From Piper betle (taxonomy: Eukaryota; Streptophyta; Magnoliopsida; Piperales; Piperaceae): 64,000 nt of DNA. The DNA lies in the NCBI GenBank assembly GCA_033002965.1, contig JAURVB010013507.1, positions 1 through 64,000 of the forward strand, given 5' to 3'. Position numbers and translations under genes: made by a program. Every line of letters begins with the position of its first letter. Positions within the stretch are counted from its first letter, which is position 1. The notes under the pieces are model-generated. The model saw nothing but the letters and a program-made list of their open reading frames with translations. It was not told the DNA's origin and ran no database searches. Below, in pieces: positions 32,599 through 42,918 of this stretch.

Positions 32599-35500
32599 CT
32601 ATAGCTCATCCTGAATAAACCGAAATGTAAGGCCAAGTAGAGATTCCCACTATAGAGGGGAAAGAGATAAAAATAGTGCGGTAAACACTGAGTAAAAGTA
32701 GGAACTGAATGACATCATTTAACGTAATGAATTGAGAATATATATACTTACATGCTTATCCTCGTCATGATCTATAGTGGAATCACTGGAACCATCTTCG
32801 TCATCATGGCCATCTTTTTCATCCTGTTACGTGAACAGGGTAATGTAGCTTTTCGAATATGATAAACAAGTGAAAAGGTGAAAGAAATAGGCAAAAGAAA
32901 TTGGAAGGTATGACTTACCTCATATTCATCATCACTTTGCTGCGCATCATCCTATATGAAATAACAGAGCAAACGTAGTTGAAAATTGAAATTCACATTT
33001 AACAATATCAGTAACCGCAAAAGAAAGGAAAATGATGTTACCTCATCCACCTCCTTTTTCTCTGCTTCTTCAAAAGCAGCTTTCTCGGCCTGCAAAATAA
33101 CAATAAATAATAAACTTAAGCACTAGTACACAAAAACAAAATGACAAATGAGAGAGGTGTCCAACATACATCCTTGTTCTTTCCCCAAGTTTCCTCAGCC
33201 ATCTTCTTAGCATATTCCAGGTCATCACAAACTAGGACGTTGTCAAAGAGAGTTCCAGATTTCACCTGGTAAGCATCATTCATGAGATCAGGCTTCAAGC
33301 TTTCATTGTTTTTTTTTAAAAAAAAGTACAATGGCAGATAGTGGGAGGTGGGGAAATGACAATGAAAATAAAAGAAACATGTGTGCCGCACCTGCCACAA
33401 CTCAATAGCAACCTGGTTGAGGTTGGGGAAAACATAGAGATTTGGGTCATCCTTAAAATCTGAGAAACACATTTGAATTTGCATGAATGGAAACAACTTC
33501 GCACACTTTCTATATAACTGATGTACAAAATCACAAAAAATTAGATATTATCCCCACAAATAACATTAAGACTTTCAGTGATGCTAATGCTTGGTATCTA
33601 CAACTTAGATGCATAAGACTCCATACCTGGATTCTCAATCATTGGGGCCTTCCACTTGCCCTTGTAGTTAGGGTTCTTGATTTTCTGCTCATAAAAAAAT
33701 ATTTTCAGGCAAAGCTGAAATAAAAAATCAAATTTGAGCTTGCATTTAACAGCTTAAACAAAACCTTTTGCTCCCAGGGTCCTTTGTATTCTGGATTCGG
33801 GATAGTTGGAGCAGTCCACTCGCCATCTTCCTCATCATCCCAATCTTCAGGCTGCAAGATTGCACATCAGTATTGTCCAAAAGATTGACAAACTGAGCAT
33901 TCCCACAACACTTCTCTCACATAAAATGGACACACAATTTAAATTAAGGAAATAGATAATTTTACCTTCTTGGCATTTGAGTCGTGTATCTCTTTTGGAA
34001 TATCATCATAGCCCTGCAATTAAGACTATATTCAATTAAACCTCGCCGACTCTGTAAAAAGAGATTTAAAAATTACGTTGATAAAGGGGACCTTACAAAA
34101 AGCTCAGGATTTAAATTTTTACATATTCACCTTACCATGGTATTTCAAAAGGTTGCAAAAGAGGCAAAGTAATATTGATCATTAACTTCAAAGCATAATC
34201 TAAAAATGGATTGGAAGTTAGAAAGTCAATAAAGAGCATGCCCACATTCAGAAACTAAACAAACTCTCGATCCATGCATCTTACAATCTAAAAGGCCAAT
34301 GGGATAAAAACAATTCATTTGTTGGGGACCACTTACAATGTACAGGGTTAACTCAATTCTACTTTACGGCCAAATTAATCATTACTACTAACAAAATCAC
34401 ACTTTTTGCCGAACCTCTTCTATGATGGGTTACCATGCTCAGGAAAGCAACTAACAGTAATTTTGAACGTATCTACGAGCAAAATTAGTGCGTCAAATAA
34501 CAACATACCTCAGGCTTCTTGTCCTCAGGGTCTGGAATGTATTCTACATCATCCCAATCTTCAGGCTACAAATCCATTTTATCTTCATCAATAAAAGAAT
34601 GAAAGGCCCATTAGTCTGGGATGCCAAAACAAATCAGAAAGCCTACCTTCTTAGCATCAGGATCCTTGATAGTTTTTGGTGGCAATATGTCCCAATCAGT
34701 GTAAAGACTACCAGACTGTTTCTCATTGTTGTCAATAAGTATGCTATATGTTGAATCAGGACGGATGACAAAGGTGTAAACGTGAGTGAGTTGATCAGTT
34801 TCACACGAAACATCTTTCTTTATCAAATGATTCTTCCCATCACGAGTTAATATTGCATGGACTTTCCTGGTGTTATAGCCACAAATGTCTGGTCCAAACA
34901 TAATGCTGATGAATGAAACAAACAAAGTAATTATTAAAAAATTCAAATTAAAACTTAGTTCTCTACAGAACAGTTTCTGAGAAGAATTATAGAAAATGGC
35001 ACACATAAGTAAATTAAAATTATATAATCAGCTTCAGCAGATACTTGATTCTGGAGCCTACCAATGTACGGCCCCATTGTATGGGTACTAGATAATGAGA
35101 AGGGGAGCAATGAGAAACAACTATAACCCACTTCTAAGGTCTAACATATTCTTATTTAGCATTGGTTCCAATACGAAAGGGTACTACACATTGTAGTTAG
35201 CTAAAACTTCACCCAAGATTTTATTAATTTTCAATTTATCCAGGTGAATCTCAGGTGGTAAGACCACCTATATTACGAGCACAGAGAAAACTTATCCAGC
35301 CATCAGCCAGTACTGCACTGCATAAGCAGTCATGCTGGGAGATCTTAGAGTGTTGCCTTGTCAAGATGAATTATAAGAACCTAGAGTGTTGTATCTGTAA
35401 TAAATTTGACATATCATGACACCACTCACACAAGAAAATTTGAGATGCTGCTGCAATGACATACTGCAGAAAAATATCGCAGAAATATGGCAGATATAAA

Positions 35501-36893
35501 ATAAATTAATTCATGCTTACCTATAAGGAGTGTCCCCTCCAAATTTCTTTTGGTCAACATCACCGCTCAAAAGTTTCATATACCCACCACCACAATCAAG
35601 CTTTTGCTCATGCTTGACCGAAAATTGAAAGACCAAAGTCTTGTCCTTATTGCTAAATTCAGGAAACTTAGCCGAAATGGCAAAAAATCTGTAATCTGGG
35701 CTAGTTTGGATACCTGCATGAACAGCACTTTGATGAGAGGCTGGTAAATTCCAACCTCAGAGAAAATAACAGAAAATAAAAGCAACATTGCGCACAATAT
35801 ATTCCATAATTTAAAACATGAACATACCTTTGTCATTTGGGTCGCCAGACCACTTTCCAGGAGTGTGAAGCCAGTCACCGGCCATGCCATCATCTTTCTT
35901 CCAGTCAGACTTAATCCATCGATCCTCCCAACCATCTTTGAATTCCAAGAAAGAGTGGAAAATCAGACAAATCGTGCTTCGAAGCATTAGTGTTGTGTGA
36001 AGAAAAGAAATGAAAATAAAATAAAAAAATCAGTACACCAAAAGAAGAAATAATCTCCAAAACAAATACTAAGTTAGCATGCTACAAATTGCTGCCAAGC
36101 TTCAGCAAGCCCACTTATCATAGAAATAAACATTAAAATAGAAGAAATATATATATATTAATGAATTCATCATACACCAGGAGCAACAATACATACAACG
36201 ACAATAAACATAACTAATCACAATTAATTCAGAATCTCTTGTTAATAATATCCACATTGCGGATACGATTGATCACGGGGGGTTTAAGTGTTCAATGTTC
36301 CATAATGTCCAAACATGAATTTACAGTCATTGAGCCACTAAGCAGCCATATCCATTTTTTTACTTCAGAATCTCTTCGCAATAATTACTCCATTGCAGGG
36401 AGACGATATAATCTAGATACATAATCATGAACGATTCCAACTCAATAAATTTCCACTGTCCTCGATAGCTAAACGAAAATTTATGCAGACATTGAACCAG
36501 TACGCAGCCTGATGCACATTATTACCATTTTATTACCATTTGTCATTACTAGTCAAAGAACGACAAATCAAAACTAATTCAGTTCAAACAACTACAAAAA
36601 TTTCAAGTCACTCACACTAATCCCGATCACTTGGCAACCAAAGCACACGCATTCCACCATCCTATTCACCCGCAATCAATCAAACCACGCAACAAAACGG
36701 ACCACGGAAAATGCGACAAACAAATCAACAACAACAATGACAACAACGCAAGATCTGAACCGAAGAAAAAAAACGAGAAGAAGCTGAAGATACCCGCGAA
36801 TCGCTCCTCGAAGTAGACTTCGGCGGCGGCGGCTATTGAGAAGGCGGAGAAGAGGGCGAGGACGGCGGAGCCGAGGCCGCATCGCTTCGCCAT
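32599..36893 (-). CDS. CRT: Calreticulin (CRT1/CRT2 type), 14 exons
   Basis: Exons (minus strand, first to last): 36,794-36,893; 35,828-35,935; 35,521-35,713; 34,647-34,905; 34,509-34,565; 33,966-34,013; 33,765-33,851; 33,627-33,684; 33,392-33,459; 33,170-33,265; 33,042-33,089; 32,919-32,951; 32,752-32,823; 32,599-32,610. All introns are GT-AG and phases agree, giving 412 residues. The protein is a calcium-binding lectin chaperone of the ER lumen. Visible: a signal peptide ([15 protein letters not shown]..., about 24 residues), the CRT signatures [12 protein letters not shown] and IMFGPDICG, a P-domain (about 214-304) with three KPEDW/KPEGY repeats and three G.W..P.I.NP.Y-type repeats, and an acidic C-terminus ending HDEL. 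The acidic tail argues against the basic-tailed CRT3 group. No lesion is seen. ER-stress control is typical of the family, but no convincing ERSE was found. Confidence 0.97.
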
Positions 36894-36972
36894 TGGCGCC
36901 GGCGGCCGTACACTCTCTCCCTCTTGTTGTTGTGTTGGTGACAGCTAGGCACGATCGGAGGGTGTGAAGAGA

Positions 36973-36980
36973 AATATATA
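36973..36980 (-). promoter_or_regulatory. Calreticulin TATA box
   Basis: TATATATT on the minus strand, 80 bases upstream of the ATG. Transcription would start near 36,945, leaving a leader of about 50 bases rich in CAACA and GAGAG words. Confidence 0.6.
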
Positions 36981-36996
36981 CGGTGGAGAGGGGATG

Positions 36997-37007
36997 GTGG
37001 GACCCAC
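36997..37007. promoter_or_regulatory. Palindromic GTGGGACCCAC box upstream of calreticulin
   Basis: A perfect 11-base palindrome about 20 bases upstream of the TATA box contains GGNCCCAC, the core bound by TCP transcription factors. The placement is suitable for a promoter element, but a single site is weak evidence. Confidence 0.35.
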
Positions 37008-37059
37008 GGGGAAAGCTGGTTTTATCATTTTTGAAAAATGATTTATCACGGGAACTTTT

Positions 37060-38283
37060 CTCCATTTGGATAAATATGTGTGACTAATTTGCCCCTGGTT
37101 CCCTCAATAGGAATTAAGGATATGTGTATTTTTCCCAAAGTAATTAAGGATATGTATACGGGTCAAGAGAAGAGTATAGAAACTTTAAACGCACTTCGAG
37201 GACTTAATTGGACTGATAAAGGTGATTAGGGTCATGAGCTTCAAGAATCTCATGGTTTGCATGCCACACTTAAATGTATCTCTTATACGATATTATCGGT
37301 TAAAAGTAATATCTTTTAATATTAAGAGTGATGAAATGTGCATAATCCAAGTTTTAAGTCCGCGACCACAAAATCACCGAGACTAATTTAAAAGCTCAGC
37401 TTGGTTTGAATTATACAATATGGATTCAAGTCATTTTTTTAAGGATTCGTGTCATTTTTTTAAGGATTCAAGTCATATTTGAAGATTTGAATTCAGAGTG
37501 AGGGATCAAATATTTAAAGGACCTATATTTGTATCGATTTTAGGGTGCCTTAGCTTCATAAATAACTTAAAAAATGTTTGCTCCACGTGAAATTACTTGA
37601 CTTGTGTTCTTTTATTTCATTCAATCCCGTTTATGAGAATCAAATTCAAGCTAGATCTGCGGATCGTCACTGTTGAACAAGGCATTTGACATATTATTGG
37701 GAGAAGAACCCTCGTATACCAGTCTTCTACCCCTTGACTTTTGCTATAATTCGTAGGCTCTTCCACGCATGTAGATAGCACCATTTATGACATGGGTTGC
37801 AAGCTTGTGTAACATATCACTCTAGTCTACAGACATACTAAGTGCGAGTGGCATAGCTACCAATCCACGATGTTAGCTTGTGAAAAGTTGAAATATGCGT
37901 GTGACCAGCAAAAATTTTGGCTCTCCCGGGTGCGACGCCGATGGAGACACCGTGCGGCGTCGCTCCAAGGAAGGAGCAAAACCGGTTTATGTAATTAATA
38001 ATGACTATGTCAGCCTATAATATAACAAGAAAGCCGTTTTTGTCAATTTGGTATAAGGCAAGGAGAAGGCGCCGGCCGCCAGGGTTTGGCTAGAGAGGAC
38101 ATCAAAATGGGCGAAGGAAACAATGATACGTTGACTACATACTTTGTAATCTTAGATTCTTAAGCCACATTAACCATGTATGTGGAATGTCTTCATTAAA
38201 TTTAGATCAATGATACAATTACACCATGTCAATTCATAAGTCATTATTAGGAACTAAACTGAACTGAAAATATTATATGTAGT
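37060..38283. other. Upstream flank; a small GC-rich foldback at 37,915-37,975
   Basis: No gene is supported. The GC-rich patch has GCGACGCCG and CGGCGTCGC as a 9-bp inverted repeat with GATGGAGAC in the loop. It resembles half of the foldback MITE at 39,363-39,494 and may be a deletion derivative. Confidence 0.55.
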
Positions 38284-39362
38284 TGACCAAATTTATTTTG
38301 GGAAAATATCAAATATAGTCGTGTCTGAAATTTTTATATCAAGTCATGACCAAATTTTAAAATTAAGTTCAATCATAACCAATTTTCATAGTTTCATGAT
38401 AGCCAATACATGCGTAATATGGCAAATTTGCCCTAATCATTGAATAAGAAGACTGAAATGCCCCAACCTGATTTTATTGATTACCAATAATACCCGCATA
38501 ACAGATTAAAACAATAAAAAAGCTCATTCAACGTCATCTTAGAATTTCCTACTGTTTATGTGGTCGTTATCACATTTTTACGTTTCTACGTTTCTCATTG
38601 TTTCACCCTTGCATATTTATCTTTTGCCTAGATTTTTTTGCTAAGAGTTTTCCAAAATTTGATAGAGGGGTTAATTACTTTAAAAAATAGAGCGCTTAGA
38701 TAGTGTTGTACACGTGGTTAACTGGGACCGATTTCTTCTTCTATCTACGAACAACTTGCATATGATCATCTATAAAAAAAATTACACAAATCAGGTCTTT
38801 CAAGTAGATGTACCTTTTAATTATAACTTCTACCAATTACACATTTAATAGATGTGCAGCAGAGAACCACAAAGTAAAAACAGAAGCCAAAAGTAATATT
38901 TTTGGAAATCACTTTGGCAAGACAAAATTGAACAACAAAGCAAGCTTCAACAAACAATTAACAAGGACCCATAATTTTAGCAGGAGTATAAGACTCTTTC
39001 TGAAATGAAGTTAAAACAAAAACACATATATAAGAGTAGTCCATTTTTCTTATTATTGCATTGCATGCGAGTCGATTGTGTCCTCCAAGACCACGACGAC
39101 TACAACGTAGTGCCCTCTTTGGAACCTCTTCTTTGGAACCTCTTGTGATTCAATTCGCCGTCTCTTTGTCCTTCCCGTGCGTGGCCTTGTTCGAGGTAGA
39201 AGGATATGTGATGGAAGGGAAGAAGGATCATTTGAGGGTAGATTTCCAATTTCATCTAAAGTAGCAGGTGGGCCTTGAAGAGTAGGTATTGGATAGATAG
39301 TTTCTTTATATGCTAGTCTCCAAAGTTTGGAAGTATAATACTCTGAACAATAATACTTGTTT

Positions 39363-39494
39363 GAAAATTTGGTCCGCCGGAGCGACGCCGATGGAGACGC
39401 CGTACGTCTCCACCGTCGATTCCAAGGATGATCGACGGTGTAGACACTCGGCGTCTCCATCGGCGTCGCTCCCGGGCGGACCCAAAACCCACTC
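39363..39494. mobile_element. GC-rich foldback MITE inside the SWIM region
   Basis: The 132-bp element is almost entirely one hairpin: arms with GAGCGACGCCGATGGAGAC and its complement, and an inner stem CACCGTCGAT/ATCGACGGTG. It is flanked by the 9-bp duplication TACTTGTTT (39,354-39,362 and 39,495-39,503), as for Mutator-type elements. It interrupts the transposase frame of the surrounding element. Confidence 0.85.
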
Positions 39495-39828
39495 TACTTG
39501 TTTATGTCCCTTGCAGTATCCTCACAAACCTTTGCAACATGTGAACAAGGCCATTGAGTTGATTGCCACTTCTTGCAAGTGCATGTAAATTCTCTCAAGT
39601 TAACTGAATGCCCGTTTACTCCATCATCCACCTCAAAAGTTACATCATTCGAATAAAATACTCGATATGCTCGTGATTTTGCAATATTTCGTCTAGTTGT
39701 TCTTCTGTCCACTCTGTCAAGTAATTCTGCCTTTGGCTAGAAGCACATCTTCGTTCATAAAAAAGTTGCATGATTTTGAACCTTATATTGTCAACATTTC
39801 TAAAATTGGTAATTCTCTTGCTTCAACT

Positions 39829-40589
39829 TCTTGGACCCTATAAGCCCCCAAAAAGGGCTTAAAAACCTGATGCTAAAAAGGACTTAAAATAAGTGTCATA
39901 AGTTTTTTTAATCCAAAAATTAAATTAACTTAAAGAATAAGGTTTTCCCGTTAGCCTAAGTTGCCTTCAATATGAGATAAACCCAACAATTCTCCGCCTT
40001 ATACATCATAATATCCGAATCATCTCCCCTACCCAACAATTCTCCCCTCACACATCATAATACCCGAATCATTTCCTATTCACATGTTATAATGAATATC
40101 ATAATACCTAAATCATCTCCCCTTCACCACATGTCAGGTCCACATGTTATAGTGAAGCTTCTTTTACCACATGTTATAGTGAAGTTTCAAAAACTCTAAT
40201 TTGAGCTCACATGTTATAGTGAAGTTAACTAATTTGCCAATTTGAGTCCACATGTTATAGTGAATTTAACTAACTTGGCAAGTTTCAAGAGAATCTAATT
40301 CGGGTCCATATGTTATAGTGGAGTTTCAAAAGACTCCAATTCGGGTCCACAAATTATGTTATAGTGAAGTTTTAAGAGATTAACACTAAAACTATAAAAC
40401 CAACTTGGTTTTGATACCACTGTTAGGGTCCTACAGGCCCCAACAACCAACAAGGATTCTAAAAAAGACTTGAAATAAATGTTATAAATTTCTCTTAATC
40501 TAAAAGCTAGCTTAAAAAATATGGTTTTCTGACTAACCTATATACAAGTCACTAGTCATTTCTAAACATGATGTGGGATAAATCCAACA
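39829..40589 (-). mobile_element. TRIM family 2, copy 2
   Basis: Minus-strand LTRs run from 40,589 (TGTTGGATTTATCCCACATC) to about 40,427, and from about 39,989 (TGTTGGGTTTATCTCATAT) to 39,829. A TGGTATCAAAACC primer-site-like sequence follows the first. The target duplication is CAACT (39,824-39,828 and 40,590-40,594). It sits inside the Mutator-like transposase. The internal region holds the short repeat at 40,081-40,372. Confidence 0.85.
40081..40372. repeat. Seven spaced copies of CACATGTTATAGTGAA
   Basis: Imperfect copies start near 40,081, 40,141, 40,168, 40,208, 40,249, 40,307 and 40,355, separated by diverged spacers (CTAATTTGAGTCC-like). They form the internal region of the TRIM, where internal tandem duplication is the likely source. 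Confidence 0.8.
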
Positions 40590-42306
40590 CAACTATCCAT
40601 GCATTAAAAGACTCTACACATTAGTTAGCTGGCCAAAACAAGAACCTGGAAAAATGCCGGTTGTCTCCTTCCTTGCCTCTACCATTTAGATTTAGCTTGC
40701 TTTGCCTCTACCTAACCGCAGATATGCTACTTCTGATATCATTTCAATCTATTTAAGATTAAATATATAGTCCTCCAATAGAGTGGAATGTGCAGAAGCA
40801 TAAACAAGGTTCTCTGTCATTTTTTTGGCTTGTGAGTTTATTTATTTTTTCAACGAAGAAAGAAAATTTTGTGAGAGATGGCGAACACAAAAGGAAAATA
40901 CTCAAGAGAGTGTTAACCAACCCACCATGTCGATCAGAGATAAATGTTAGCTCATTCACTCATTGTGGAACACATCTCAATTGTTGTAAAAACTATATCC
41001 AATTTATTCTGTCTCACCTAGAACCACCGCAAAAGCGAAGGGAAACATTTGATTGTTTGCATCATAAGCAACAGCTGCTAATAGGGTGCCTTTGTGGTGA
41101 GCTTTTAAAAAGTCCCATCCAAGGCTAACAACGGACGACATGACTTCTTCAACCCCACAATTTGAGCATAAAATGATGAAAAGAATTTCTCAAAACGGCC
41201 ATCATGACCTGTCTCATATGTAGCATTACTTCCAGGATTTGTTTCAAGTATCTTTGAACGCAATCTGGGTAGATGATCATAGGCATCCGCTTAAGACGCC
41301 TGTATATCATTCCTAGCACTTTCTTTGGCTCGCCATGCTTTCAAATAAGATATTGTCATACCATAATCCCTTTGTATGTCGTTGACTATTTCCCTTGCAT
41401 GATACTTTGGTGTCTCGTAATTTCTCTTCCACTAAACTAGCTATCAACTTTGATCCTGTTGAAGGATGAGTTTTTTGCTTGATGCCTGGACTACAAGTGT
41501 GCACTTTCTTCAAGGATTTAATTCGAAAAATTTTTGTTTTGGGCACACGAGCAGCATGAATGTACCAATCACATCCATCTCCCTTGCATCTTGCTGTGAT
41601 TCGTTCCGGTACACTTCTGGGGAATGACAAAATAAAATTGTGTGCAATTGCATACTCATTCAACTTTTTTGAAAGCTATCCACGTTCTCAAACACTTGCC
41701 CAACCTCTTTCATATTTTCTTTCCAAAGGCCAAGCAACCTTGCTTCAAATCCTTCAGGATTAATTGATTCGTTATGATCTAACGACGGGCCAGACATTGA
41801 TCTGCCAAAATTTCAATACTCAAACTCCATATGACTAGCAAAAAAATGCTAATTAAAGGCAATATAAATCATTTAAGTACCTAACAAATTATTATATACC
41901 TTAAATTGTCTCCTTCAAAGCCATCTCCAGGAAGGATATATGCTTCTGCATTTACTGATTCTCGATGAAGGGCAATGAAATTCTTAAAATCTTGAACATT
42001 ATTTATATTTATAAGAATATTTGCATCACGGTTGATAAGACATCGGATACAAATATCATTGTCGCTAAATGCACATGTTGAAGCAATTTGCAAAATAAAA
42101 TCAGAAAAATCCAATTGATCATTGACGACTATTAAATGTGCCTCTCCACCAAAATATTTTACCGTCTCATTGAAAGCAAAATTACCATTCATTCGGCAAA
42201 GTACTAAAAGCTTCCAATTATCAATAGGATCCATTTAATTAACCTGATAAAAAATGAAATATTTAATATTAAATAAATGTATATATTATTGATAGCACTG
42301 GTAGCA

Positions 42307-42329
42307 ATAACAACAACAATAATAATAAT

Positions 42330-42365
<36 letters not shown>

Positions 42366-42384
42366 AATAATAATAATAATAATA
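42307..42384. repeat. CAA/AAT microsatellite
   Basis: Alternating blocks of AAT and CAA trinucleotides upstream of the Mutator-like transposase gene. Confidence 0.95.
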
Positions 42385-42918
42385 GTAATGTATTAAAAAT
42401 TCAAAACTAAAATAATTTACATAAATAGTAGAAAAACAGAAAGAAACTAACATTTTTTTATCAATATGAAAAATAAATTAATAAAATAAAATAATATTAC
42501 TGATATAAATAAAAGATTAAACCTTCCTGGTTTCCATTATATCGAAATTTATAAGATATATTATTAGAAAACTTATATTAGAGAATTTTTAAAGAGGGAT
42601 ACCCATAAATGGGATGATAATAGACAAATGTGAAGAGTCAAGGACGTCAATCTATTAAGGTTTTTTATTAGAATCCAGTTATATTAGATAAGGGTGTTAT
42701 TGTCACGTCAAATTTTTAATGGTATTTGAGTCTTTAAATGTGTAAATAAGGAGAAATATTAAATATTTCTGACAACATGAAATATGGCAACCAGTGATAT
42801 GAAAATACGAAAATTAACTATAATTGAAATTGATTTTGAAATTAGGTTATGACTGATATAAAAATTTAGACACGGCTATTTTTGATATTTTCTCTAATAT
42901 TTCAACAACTGACCAAAT

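Larger units (their letters stand above)
39053..42234 (-). pseudogene. MuDR-type transposase, decayed
   Basis: Pieces in order on the minus strand: an N-terminal domain (42,234-41,881, MDPIDNWKLLVLCRMNG), the Mutator N-terminal DNA-binding domain (41,663-41,313, with ITARCKGDGCDWYIHA), a catalytic core with SCRPLLALDGTF followed by a stop near 41,110 and ISDRHGG near 40,935, then a SWIM zinc finger (39,712-39,494, CTCKKW..TQWPCSHV), and a C-terminal tail (39,350-39,053). The core aspartates in LDGT and SDRH are visible. Several stops and frameshifts, plus two insertions, abolish function. Confidence 0.9.
38293..42909 (-). mobile_element. Mutator-like element with long inverted ends
   Basis: The left end (from about 38,300: GAAAATATCAAATATAGTC) and right end (to about 42,893, complement GAAAATATCAAAAATAGCC) are inverted repeats of roughly 120 bp. 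The 9-bp words TGACCAAAT at 38,284-38,292 and 42,910-42,918 fit a Mutator target duplication. The transposase gene reads on the minus strand. Nested inside are TRIM family 2 copy 2 (39,829-40,589) and a foldback MITE (39,363-39,494). The outermost 20 or so bases of the two ends differ, so the exact termini are less certain than the duplication. Confidence 0.85.

Noticed and set aside
36676..37065. Minus-strand frame of 129 codons overlapping calreticulin exon 1
   Set aside because: It is in a different frame from the conserved signal peptide and covers the promoter.
40081..40372. Possible CRISPR array
   Set aside because: The repeats are imperfect and unevenly spaced, lie inside a plant TRIM, and no cas genes are present. 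CRISPR does not occur in plant nuclear genomes.
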